Positions 57,397 to 64,000 of a stretch of 64,000 nucleotides of DNA are shown piece by piece; position 1 is the first letter of the stretch, and every line of letters starts with the position of its first letter. Position numbers and translations under genes: made by a program. Where the stretch lies: NCBI RefSeq assembly GCF_015101885.1, contig NZ_CP062941.1, positions 1,240,001 to 1,304,000 of the forward strand. Direction: 5' to 3'. The notes under the pieces are model-generated. The model did no database searches. It was not told where the DNA came from and was given only the letters and a program-made list of their open reading frames with translations. The DNA is from Massilia litorea (lineage in GTDB: Bacteria > Pseudomonadota > Gammaproteobacteria > Burkholderiales > Burkholderiaceae_D).

Positions 57397-57972
57397 GTGC
57401 TCCGTCGTCCTGCCGTTCGGCATGCGGGTGTCACGTTGGCGGAAATGGTGATCGTCATCGCCGTCGTCAGCGTGGTGGCCGCCATTGCCATCCCCCAGGC
57501 ATCGTCGACGTCTCCCGCTGCCGCCGACGCGGTGGCGGCGGAGATCGCCAGCGCCCTGCGTTTCGCCCAGCGTGAAGCGATCCGGACCGGCAAGTACCAG
57601 CAGGTCAGCGTCAACCCTGCAACCCAGATCCTGCGGGTGTATGAGCCCAACTCCGGGAATGGCACCACCGCCACGCATCCGGTCGACAAACGCGACTACC
57701 AGATCAGCTTTGCCGGAAACGCCATGCCGCGCGCGACCATCGTCAGCGCCGTCTTCGACTACGAAGGCGGCCCCACCACCAACTACGCTTCGTTCGGCCC
57801 GGATGGGACGCCCTCGTACATCGACCCAAGCAAGCTGAGCCAGCTATGGAGCGCACTGTTCGGTACCAAGGACATCGACCCGCTGAAGGGCGAAGGCAGG
57901 GTCACGATCCGCTACGGGAATGTCGAGCGCGTGGTACGCCTGGCGCCGGTGACGGGCCGGGTGACGTTTTGA
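57397..57972 (+). CDS. FimT/GspH-like minor pseudopilin
   Basis: A 191-residue prepilin: leader MLRRPAVRHAG, then G-VTLAEMVIVIAVVSVVAAIA with Glu5. The globular part contains EIASALRFAQREAIRTGKYQQV, the typical alpha-to-beta transition of GspH/FimT proteins, and ends VRLAPVTGRVTF. GTG at 57397 is chosen as start because it gives a leader of normal length and lies after the pilin stop; longer in-frame options run through the pilin gene. Its stop overlaps the next start. Confidence 0.83.
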   Translation: MLRRPAVRHAGVTLAEMVIVIAVVSVVAAIAIPQASSTSPAAADAVAAEIASALRFAQREAIRTGKYQQVSVNPATQILRVYEPNSGNGTTATHPVDKRDYQISFAGNAMPRATIVSAVFDYEGGPTTNYASFGPDGTPSYIDPSKLSQLWSALFGTKDIDPLKGEGRVTIRYGNVERVVRLAPVTGRVTF

Positions 57973-58406
57973 GCGCTGTCGCTCGCCAGCATGGTTTCTC
58001 GTTCGTGGAAATCATGGTGGCGGTCCTGCTGCTGGCGATCTGCGCGGTGCCGATGGGCGACGCCATCCGCAACGGCATCACGGCTTCGTCGATTGCCGCG
58101 GCCAAAGCACGAGAACTGCGCTGTATAAAGAACACAATGGAAACTGTTTTGGCCGAGCCGTACCAGAGCTTGTATGCAGCCGCCGCCGGCAAGGATCAGC
58201 TCGCGGCGCTGCCGCTGCCGGCCGATGCATCCTGCGATACCACGCCGCGCGTTTACATTGCCTGCTACGAGCGCGAAAACGGCGCGGCTGAGGTTTGGCT
58301 GGCTTGCAACGTCAACTCCAGCGATCCCCGCCTGGAGTCGCCGCTGCTCCACATTACCGTCGCCGCGAACGGCGGCTATTCGTTCACTACGCTGGTGGCA
58401 CGATGA
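57969..58406 (+). CDS. PilV/GspI-like minor pseudopilin
   Basis: A 145-residue prepilin with leader MSAVARQHG and processing site G-FSFVEIMVAVLLLAICAVP, Glu5 present. The globular part has a helix KARELRCIKNTMETVLAEPYQ and two candidate disulfides (CDTT, CYER and LACN segments). TTG at 57969 overlaps the preceding stop (TTGA), which fits the leader length; there is no ATG option. ATGA overlap leads into the next gene. Confidence 0.83.
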   Translation: MSAVARQHGFSFVEIMVAVLLLAICAVPMGDAIRNGITASSIAAAKARELRCIKNTMETVLAEPYQSLYAAAAGKDQLAALPLPADASCDTTPRVYIACYERENGAAEVWLACNVNSSDPRLESPLLHITVAANGGYSFTTLVAR

Positions 58407-58861
58407 AGCGGCCGCAGCGCTTCCGTGAACACGGCCTGAGCCTGGTCGAACTGTTGCTGGGACTGGCGATCACGGCCCTCGTGCTGGCACCGCTGGTGCC
58501 GATGCTGGCCACGGCGTCCAGCGCCGCGCGCATCGGCAGCAACCAGCTGACGGTCGAACGGGAAGCCAATTTCGCACTCGAGCGCATTGCCGCGCGCATC
58601 GGCGCCTCCACGGCGGCGGCGCAGCTGACCGGGTCGTCGTGCGGCGGCGCCAAGTCCGCCGCCTACGATGTCATCGATGGCGCACTCATCGAAACCTCGG
58701 GTAAAGACAAGTATGTGCTGGCCGAATCCGTCACCTGCATCACGCTTACGGCGCTGACATCGTCGAGCGAACGGCCTTTGATCCAGGTCAGCCTGAACCT
58801 CGCCCGCGACAGCGCCAGCACGGCCACGACTGCGGTCGTGCGCCTGGGGGTGGCGCCATGA
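58403..58861 (+). CDS. PilW/GspJ-like minor pseudopilin
   Basis: A 152-residue prepilin: leader MKRPQRFREHG, then G-LSLVELLLGLAITALVLAP with Glu5. It is followed by a short globular domain with two Cys (SCGG, VTCI) and a C-terminal beta strand. It is shorter than typical PilW/GspJ. The start and stop both overlap neighbours by four bases (ATGA), the tight coupling usual for minor pseudopilin sets that form a tip complex. Confidence 0.83.
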   Translation: MKRPQRFREHGLSLVELLLGLAITALVLAPLVPMLATASSAARIGSNQLTVEREANFALERIAARIGASTAAAQLTGSSCGGAKSAAYDVIDGALIETSGKDKYVLAESVTCITLTALTSSSERPLIQVSLNLARDSASTATTAVVRLGVAP

Positions 58862-59751
58862 GCACCGCAACCCAACGCGGCCTGCTGCTGCTGCCGGTGG
58901 CGCTCACCCTGGCGCTGGTGGGCACGCTCGCGTACAGCCTGACGCGCGAGGGCAGCATGTCGGTCTCCGAGGTGGATGCGAAATACGATATCGAAGCGGC
59001 GCGCTACCTGGCCAGCGCTGGCGTCGCTCTCGTACGCTGGCAGAACGAAAAACTCGGCTGCACCTCGACCAGGAAATTTGCCGACCTTCCCCTGGCAGGC
59101 GGCACGATCACGGCGGACCAGGTCAGCCTCGATGGCCGTGACTGGAAAATCAGCGTCACGGCCAAAACTGCCCGCAGCACCCGCTCGGTGGTCGACTACC
59201 GAGCCACGCGCTACAGCCGCGCGAACGCGAGCGACACAGCGCCGATCGTTCCCTCCGGCGACAGTGACACCACGATCAAGGACAGGCCCGGCAACATGGT
59301 CAACGTCCCTACCCTTGAAACGACCCAGGACACGGCGTATGCGCTCATCAAATTCGAGAACCTGCCGAGCGAGCTCTCCGACGCCCTGATCGTCAGCGCG
59401 CAGCTCAAGCTGGCGCACGCAAGCTCGAACACGGCAGCGCCGCGTTCCCTCGGCGTGCACCGGGTGACCACCAAATGGGGTGCCACCGCCACCTGGACCG
59501 CCCCGTGGACCAGCCCCGGCGGCGACTATGTACAAAAACCGCTGTGGACAGTCCCGATCAATGGCTCCAGCAGCGCCCTCGTCGAATACACCTGGCGCAT
59601 CGACCCCCTGGTCGAAGGCTGGGTCAGCGGGGCGATCCCGAAATACGGCGTGCTGTTCAAACCGATCGGCCCGCTTGACGCGAAGTTCTACAGCCTCGAT
59701 TCAAGCACGAACAAACCCACGCTCGTCGTCCGCTATTACCCGCGCTGCTGA
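58858..59751 (+). CDS. PilX/GspK-like tip protein with a DNRLRE-type domain
   Basis: A 297-residue protein. The N-terminus MSTATQRG-LLLLPVALTLALVGTLAYSL resembles PilX/GspK: a leader ending in Gly and a hydrophobic helix, but Pro instead of Glu at +5, as in subunits placed at the tip. Residues about 30-105 are a short pilin-like region. From about 120 to the end it matches the DNRLRE pattern: APIVPSGDSDTTIKD, YALIKFENLP, LKLAHASS, GVHRVTTKWG, WRIDPLVEGWVSG, YGVLFKP and PTLVVRYYPRC. DNRLRE domains are found on surface proteins and isopeptide or carbohydrate-binding modules. An adhesive tip is inferred. Confidence 0.82.
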   Translation: MSTATQRGLLLLPVALTLALVGTLAYSLTREGSMSVSEVDAKYDIEAARYLASAGVALVRWQNEKLGCTSTRKFADLPLAGGTITADQVSLDGRDWKISVTAKTARSTRSVVDYRATRYSRANASDTAPIVPSGDSDTTIKDRPGNMVNVPTLETTQDTAYALIKFENLPSELSDALIVSAQLKLAHASSNTAAPRSLGVHRVTTKWGATATWTAPWTSPGGDYVQKPLWTVPINGSSSALVEYTWRIDPLVEGWVSGAIPKYGVLFKPIGPLDAKFYSLDSSTNKPTLVVRYYPRC

Positions 59752-59778
59752 GCGCATGCGCATCCAACAACACAGGCC

Positions 59779-59973
59779 ATGAAAACCACCGCCTCCACCT
59801 TTGTCAGCGACCTCACCAAGGTCTGGTCCTGCCTCGATTTCGCCGGCGAGCTGCGCGACTACGCCACGCCGGTGATCACGCGCGAGACCCGCAAGGGCGT
59901 CGCCCTGCTCAGCCTTGTCGCCCTGCTCTTCCTGGGCCTGGTGCCCCTGGCGCCTGGCGAGGCGGCGGCATGA
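59779..59973 (+). CDS. Small membrane protein in the pseudopilus operon
   Basis: A 64-residue protein of unknown family. The first 40 residues are soluble and amphipathic (TASTFVSDLTKVWSCLD, then GELRDYATPVITRETRKG), and about residues 41-57 (VALLSLVALLFLGLVPL) form one membrane helix near the C-terminus, giving an N-in or tail-anchored protein. Its stop overlaps the PilM-like start (ATGA), which argues that it is translated. There is no homologue I can name; a structural or regulatory helper of the inner-membrane complex is possible. Confidence 0.6.
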   Translation: MKTTASTFVSDLTKVWSCLDFAGELRDYATPVITRETRKGVALLSLVALLFLGLVPLAPGEAAA

Positions 59974-61073
59974 TGAAGTCCTGGCTCAATTCCCTGGTCA
60001 GCAAAGGTGCCCTGGCGGCGCCGATCGGCGTCGATTTCGCCGCCCAGCGCCTGAACATGCTGCAGACCGCCCCTTCCGCCAAGGGCATGGTGGTACGCGC
60101 GGCGCTGTCGCTGCCTTACCCCGTCGAGCGCGCGCAGCTGCTGGCCGACCCGCGCCGCCTGAAAGCGTTCATACGCGAAGCACTGGCGGCCGCTCCTTTC
60201 GCCGGACGGCGCGTGGTGTCGGTGCTGGCGCCGAGCGAAGTGCGGATCCTGCCGCTGACGGTGCACGTCCCGGACGGCCAGAGCGAACCGCAGGCGGTGG
60301 CGCGCGCGGTGCGCGAGCAGCTGGGCGCGGCGGCCGTCGAATCGGTGGTCGACTACTACCAGGTGCGCAGCGTCGAGGCCTCCGGCCTGGACAAGCAGGT
60401 GCTGGCTGCGGTGGCGGCCTCCAGCAAGGTGTTGACTTACCTGGAAACGCTGCGCGGCGCCGGCCTCGAGCCGGTGGCGCTCGATATCGGCCCGGCTGCG
60501 ATCGCGCGATTACTGGCGGCGATGCAGGAAGATTTCGACCAGTCCGTCCTCCTGATCAATTTCGGGGCAAGTAAAAGCTATCTGACCGTGATCTGGGGCC
60601 GGCGGCTGATGCTGGATCGGGAAATCGACTTCGGCGAGATGCAGCTGGTCGACCGCCTGTCACGCGCGCTCGGGCTGAGTACCGAGGTCGCGCTGGCGCT
60701 GCTGCGCGAGCACGGCATCGGCACGCCGGCCGGCGCACCCCACGGGGCCGGAGAACAGCCCGACATCGGGCGCACGGTGCGCGAGATCCTGTACCAGGAA
60801 TTCGCGGCACTGGCCGAAGAACTGGTGCGCACCCAGGTGTATGTGGCGTCGCGCACGCGCGGCAGCGCGATCAGCCGGGTCTACCTGAACGGCAGCGTGG
60901 CGCGCTACCGCCATATCCAGGAGCGGGTCGAGGAACTGGTGCGCCTGCCGGTCGAACTGCTCGATCCCTATAAAGCCTTCCACGGCGCGCCGCTGTCGAC
61001 GCCGGTCGGGAGCGACACGCACGGCATCGCCCTGGCCGCCGGCCTGGCATTGCGGGGAGAAGCCCATGGCTGA
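59970..61073 (+). CDS. PilM-like actin-fold assembly protein
   Basis: A 367-residue cytosolic protein of the PilM/MshI family, which binds ATP and the N-terminal tail of PilN to build the alignment complex. The ASKHA-type segments are APIGVDFAAQRLNMLQ (about 16-31), LDIGPAAIARLLAAM, LLINFGASKSYLTVIW (second phosphate loop), the helical EVALALLREHGIG region and the late NGSVARYRHIQERVEE. Two ATG codons (59970 and 59973) are possible. It overlaps PilN by eight bases. Confidence 0.87.
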   Translation: MMKSWLNSLVSKGALAAPIGVDFAAQRLNMLQTAPSAKGMVVRAALSLPYPVERAQLLADPRRLKAFIREALAAAPFAGRRVVSVLAPSEVRILPLTVHVPDGQSEPQAVARAVREQLGAAAVESVVDYYQVRSVEASGLDKQVLAAVAASSKVLTYLETLRGAGLEPVALDIGPAAIARLLAAMQEDFDQSVLLINFGASKSYLTVIWGRRLMLDREIDFGEMQLVDRLSRALGLSTEVALALLREHGIGTPAGAPHGAGEQPDIGRTVREILYQEFAALAEELVRTQVYVASRTRGSAISRVYLNGSVARYRHIQERVEELVRLPVELLDPYKAFHGAPLSTPVGSDTHGIALAAGLALRGEAHG

Positions 61074-61716
61074 TATCGACATGATCCCGCGCAGCTACCG
61101 CGAGGGCCTGCGCGTACGGCGCACCTTGACCGTGTATGGCGCCGCCCTGGCCCTGCTGCTGGTGGCCGGAGGCAGCGCCAGCGCCCTGCTGCGCTGGCGC
61201 CTGTCCCTGGAAACGCCGCGCCTCGAACAGGGCCGCACGGCCTCGCTGCAGATCGGTGCGATGCGCACCCAGCTGACGAACGCGCAGGCACGCAAGGATC
61301 TGCTGGCCGAGAACGTCGGCGCCCTGGACAGCCTGCGCGGCGCCGGCGACGTGGCGGCGCTGGCGACTATCCTGAATGGCACCCTCAACGACAAGGTCTG
61401 GTTCGAGCGGCTGCGCTTTGGCCGCACCCGGGAATTGCTGCAGGCTGCGCCGCCCGCGCCGCTGCCGCCCGGCACGGTGCAGGCACGCGCGCCGCAAACG
61501 GGAGCGGTGCAGGCCTGGCGCCTCGGCAGCCAGATCGAGATCGCCGGCCAGGCCGAGAGTAACGGCGCGATGACGGCCTTCCTGGCGGCGCTGGCCGCCG
61601 ATCCGCATCTGGCGAATGTGCGCTTCCTGAACAGCAGCACGGCCGCGCCCGAGGATGGCGGCGCCGTCAGCTTCAGCGCCGCCGCCACCCTGGTCAAGCG
61701 GGGAGCGACGCCATGA
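61066..61716 (+). CDS. PilN-like alignment protein
   Basis: A 216-residue bitopic protein. The short cytosolic N-terminus MADIDMIPRSYREGLRVRR carries the IPRSYRE element resembling the INLLP motif used by PilN to bind PilM. One membrane helix spans about 22-42, then a coiled coil (about 45-85) and a ferredoxin-like periplasmic domain ending WRLGSQIEIAGQAES and onwards. It overlaps the PilM-like gene by eight bases and the PilO-like gene by four. Confidence 0.83.
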   Translation: MADIDMIPRSYREGLRVRRTLTVYGAALALLLVAGGSASALLRWRLSLETPRLEQGRTASLQIGAMRTQLTNAQARKDLLAENVGALDSLRGAGDVAALATILNGTLNDKVWFERLRFGRTRELLQAAPPAPLPPGTVQARAPQTGAVQAWRLGSQIEIAGQAESNGAMTAFLAALAADPHLANVRFLNSSTAAPEDGGAVSFSAAATLVKRGATP

Positions 61717-62279
61717 ACCCCGCCCTGATCCGCAAGGCCGCCGCCCTGCCCGCGCGCCAGCTGCACCTGATGGGCATTGGCTTGCTCCTGATCGTGTCCG
61801 CCGCATTGTGGTTCTATGCGCTGCGCGCGCCGCTGGCGGCGCTGCGCGCGGTGCGCGCCGAGCAGGCGCAGCTCGACCTCGGTACGAACGACCCGCGCCT
61901 GCTGGCCGCGCAGCTGGCCGTGCTCGCAAGCGACACCGACACCCTGGCCAAACGCTTCGGCGCCACGGCAGCAAGCGCGCCCACGCAGGTACTGGTGCGC
62001 CTGGTGGGCGAGCTCGGGCAGCTGGCGCAGGCCCAGGGCGTTATCCTGCACGGCATCGTTCCGGCGCCCGAGGAGACGGTACTGTCCTTTACCCAGGCCG
62101 GCTTCGATGCCGAGGCGAGCGGCACGTATGCCGCCCTGCTGGCCTGGATGGGCGCAATCGAGCACGCGCAGCCGAACCTGGCGATTGCCAGTTTCGAGAT
62201 GCGCCCGGCTACGGAGCCGGGCCAGGTCGCCATGAAAATCCGTATCGCGGCTTTCCGGCCGCAGGAGAGCAAGCCATGA
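61713..62279 (+). CDS. PilO-like alignment protein
   Basis: A 188-residue bitopic inner-membrane protein: helix at about 21-40 (MGIGLLLIVSAALWFYA), a coiled coil with LAALRAVRAEQAQLDL, and a periplasmic domain with VLVRLVGELGQLAQAQGV and FEMRPATEPGQVAMKIRIA. PilO pairs with PilN to fix the position of the assembly platform. Start and stop overlap neighbours by four bases each. Confidence 0.83.
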   Translation: MNPALIRKAAALPARQLHLMGIGLLLIVSAALWFYALRAPLAALRAVRAEQAQLDLGTNDPRLLAAQLAVLASDTDTLAKRFGATAASAPTQVLVRLVGELGQLAQAQGVILHGIVPAPEETVLSFTQAGFDAEASGTYAALLAWMGAIEHAQPNLAIASFEMRPATEPGQVAMKIRIAAFRPQESKP

Positions 62280-62599
62280 AGCACGCCGCGACGATCTTGC
62301 TGGCGCTGGCGTCCCTCGCGGTGCAGGCGCAGCCCTTGCGCGATCCGTTCGCGCGCCCTGCCCCACCGCTGCGGGCTGCATCAGCGGAAGCGGAACCGGA
62401 TGCGCCGCAGCACGCGCCGCAACTGCGCGCCGTCATGGTCGCGCCGGGACGCGCGCTGGCGAACATCAATGGCCAGATCCTCGCCGTCGGCGAGTGGTTC
62501 GGAGATTATCAACTGATCAAGGTGGAAGAACGCGGCGTCACGCTCAGCAAACGTGGCGTGAAAAGCGTTCTGGTACTGAACGAGGCAAGCCGCAAATGA
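62276..62599 (+). CDS. PilP/MshK-like pilot protein
   Basis: A 107-residue exported protein with signal peptide ending at SLAVQAQ (about residue 19). RDPFARP at about 21-27 is the short DPF motif common to PilP, MshK and GspC HR regions, followed by a beta-rich HR-like domain (LRAVMVAPGRALANINGQI, VGEWFGDYQLIKVEE, GVTLSKRGVKSVLVL). It would connect the PilNO complex with the secretin N-domain. No lipobox is seen, unlike classic PilP. Both ends overlap neighbours by four bases. Confidence 0.83.
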   Translation: MKHAATILLALASLAVQAQPLRDPFARPAPPLRAASAEAEPDAPQHAPQLRAVMVAPGRALANINGQILAVGEWFGDYQLIKVEERGVTLSKRGVKSVLVLNEASRK

Positions 62600-63945
62600 A
62601 GCAGAACGTTTTAGTAAAACAGCTGATCCTGGCGGCCCTGCTCGCCACCGCTTTTGACGCGGGCGCGGCCAGGAAAAATGCGCCGCAAAGCGCCGTGCAG
62701 CCTGCGACCGCGGTGTCGTCCACGGTCGCGCCGGCCGGCGCCCCCACCTCGTTCGTGTTCCGCGACACCCCGATCGCCGAGCTGTTCGAGATGATCTCGC
62801 GCCACGAACGGCTCAACATCATGCTCGGCAAGGGCGTGACGGGCAATGTCGCCGTCAGCCTGTACGACATGACGCCGCGCCAGGCGATCTACGCGATCGC
62901 CGAAGCGGGCGGCTACCAGGTGATCGCGCGCGACAATGGCTATGTGATCGTCAATCCGGCGCAGCCGGCGGGCAGCGAGGTGGTCCCATCCGGCCAGCTG
63001 GAAGTGCGGGCTTTGAAGGTGCTGTATTCGGAGCCGCAGCTGGTGGCCGACATCCTCTCCAAACACGTCGGCCGCGGCGGCAAGGTGTCGGTACTGCCGA
63101 CGCGGCGCATGATCGTGGTCGAGGACACCATGGAGGGCGTCAAGCGCATCGAAGCCGTGCTGCGCGAGATCGACACCCAGCCGCAGCAGATCATGATCGA
63201 GGCAAAAATCCTCGAGATCACGCTCGACCAGAACGAGAACTTCGGCATCGAATGGAACAAGGTGTTCAGCGGCGACGGCGTCAACCGCATCGGTACCGCC
63301 GGACTGGTTCCGCGCACGGGACAGGGCCTGGTCTTCAATTTCGTGAACAACAACGTCGACCTGTATTTGAACGCCCTGAGCAACAAGGGGCGCGTGCGCA
63401 CGCTGGCCACCCCGAAACTGCTGACGCTGGAAAACCAGGAGGCGAGCACGAATATCGGCGACAAGCTGGGCTACCGCGTGACCACGACAATCAACAACGT
63501 CACCAGCGAATCGATCCAGTTCCTCGAAACCGGCGTGATCCTGCGCGTGACGCCATCGGTCGACAGCGACGGCCGTATCGCGCTGCGCGTGCGCCCGGAA
63601 GTGAGCTCGGGTTCGCTGCTGGGCGGGATCCCGTCGAAGAAGACGACCGAAGTCAACACCCAGCTGGTGGCGGAGAACGGCCAATCCATCCTGATCGGCG
63701 GCCTGATCAAGGCCAGCGCCGGCCTGCGCCGCACCGGCGTGCCGATCCTGGGCGAGGTACCGGGCCTTGGCAGACTGTTTTCGAACAGCGAGGAGACCGG
63801 CAGCTCGACCGAGACCATCGTCCTGATCACGCCGAGAATTGTGCCGACCCGCCCGGTCGGCGTGGACGCCCAGACCGTCGAGCGCGTCCGGCAGACGGAA
63901 GGGGAATTGCACCAGCAGGTCAAGGGACCGGCCATCCTGCCGTGA
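62596..63945 (+). CDS. Short secretin, MshL/PilQ-like
   Basis: A 449-residue outer-membrane secretin with signal peptide ending near FDAGA (about 24). It has an STN/N0-like domain (about 50-120, FRDTPIAELFEMISRHERLNI), one N1 domain (about 135-200) and a secretin domain (about 205-430) with LATPKLLTLENQEASTNIG, SIQFLETGVILRVTP, the NGQSILIGGLIK strand and GVPILGEVPGLGRLFSN. It lacks the AMIN domains and extra N-domains of classic PilQ (about 700 residues), resembling MshL. It forms the gate through which the filament or its product leaves. ATG at 62596 overlaps the PilP-like stop. Confidence 0.93.
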   Translation: MKQNVLVKQLILAALLATAFDAGAARKNAPQSAVQPATAVSSTVAPAGAPTSFVFRDTPIAELFEMISRHERLNIMLGKGVTGNVAVSLYDMTPRQAIYAIAEAGGYQVIARDNGYVIVNPAQPAGSEVVPSGQLEVRALKVLYSEPQLVADILSKHVGRGGKVSVLPTRRMIVVEDTMEGVKRIEAVLREIDTQPQQIMIEAKILEITLDQNENFGIEWNKVFSGDGVNRIGTAGLVPRTGQGLVFNFVNNNVDLYLNALSNKGRVRTLATPKLLTLENQEASTNIGDKLGYRVTTTINNVTSESIQFLETGVILRVTPSVDSDGRIALRVRPEVSSGSLLGGIPSKKTTEVNTQLVAENGQSILIGGLIKASAGLRRTGVPILGEVPGLGRLFSNSEETGSSTETIVLITPRIVPTRPVGVDAQTVERVRQTEGELHQQVKGPAILP

Positions 63946-63971
63946 CGGCGCATCCGCTTCGTCCATAAAAA

Positions 63972-63993
63972 AACGGCCTCCTCGGAGGCCGTT
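63972..63993 (+). terminator. Rho-independent terminator of the pseudopilus operon
   Basis: AACGGCCTCC (63972-63981) pairs with GGAGGCCGTT (63984-63993), giving a nine-pair stem around CTCG. A run of seven A precedes it and TTCCTGTTT follows, so it may work in both directions. It lies 26 bases after the secretin stop. Confidence 0.85.
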
Positions 63994-64000
63994 CCTGTTT

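Noticed and set aside
49743..63945. Plain type II secretion system or plain type IVa pilus locus
   Set aside because: No GspL, GspM or GspC-type genes (against a T2SS) and no PilT, PilU or prepilin peptidase (against a complete T4aP locus); the PilMNOP set and short secretin suggest an MSHA-like or distinct hybrid.

Overview
The window is a dense, high-GC chromosomal segment of a betaproteobacterium. It most probably comes from the Oxalobacteraceae (Massilia/Telluria/Duganella-like): several large TonB-dependent receptors, the rsmI-lpoA-yraN-diaA-dolP block, a leucine-catabolism (liu) operon and a PilM-N-O-P plus secretin set all fit that group. The assignment rests on protein character and gene order, not on a database search. 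About 56 protein genes and one tRNA-Pro are supported. No gap between genes exceeds 300 bases. I see no insertion sequence, prophage or CRISPR array.

Layout. 0-12.4 kb: the end of an acyl-CoA dehydrogenase, a GNAT acetyltransferase, an S66 LD-carboxypeptidase, two TonB-dependent receptors, an orphan oligopeptide-binding protein, a SpmA-SpmB-like membrane protein and the PBP4-type carboxypeptidase dacB. 12.4-26.1 kb: a cell-wall salvage island. It holds a D-Ala-D-Ala dipeptidase with a LysR regulator; a six-gene minus-strand operon running murQ, AmpG-like permease, NagX-like protein, DigH-like glycan hydrolase, sugar kinase and AmiD-like amidase; its GntR regulator; a class C serine hydrolase; and a DadA-type D-amino-acid dehydrogenase. 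26.2-30 kb: an AI-2E family permease, an orphan PAS-PAS-GAF histidine kinase and a YchJ-family protein.

30-40.8 kb is one tight plus-strand operon: liuB-liuC-bioA-bioF-bioD-bioB-liuD-ghrA-liuE. It places the complete bioAFDB pathway between the two subunits of biotin-dependent methylcrotonyl-CoA carboxylase. It is followed by a terminator and a tRNA-Pro(UGG) on the other strand. 41-49.5 kb: a TonB-like short protein, rsmI, lpoA, yraN, diaA, dolP, a TlpA-type thioredoxin, a lipoprotein, a hotdog thioesterase and a SUV3-like helicase.

49.7-63.9 kb is the most unusual part: sixteen co-directional genes, mostly overlapping or nearly abutting, that look like a self-contained, signal-regulated pseudopilus machine. 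A membrane histidine kinase, a stand-alone receiver and a GAF-HD-GYP phosphodiesterase precede a STAS-MshEN-PilB fusion ATPase and a PilC platform protein. Then come five pilin-like proteins (the last carrying a DNRLRE-type domain), a 64-residue membrane miniprotein, PilM-N-O-P homologues and a short MshL/PilQ-type secretin, ending at a strong terminator. There is no retraction ATPase and no prepilin peptidase in the operon.
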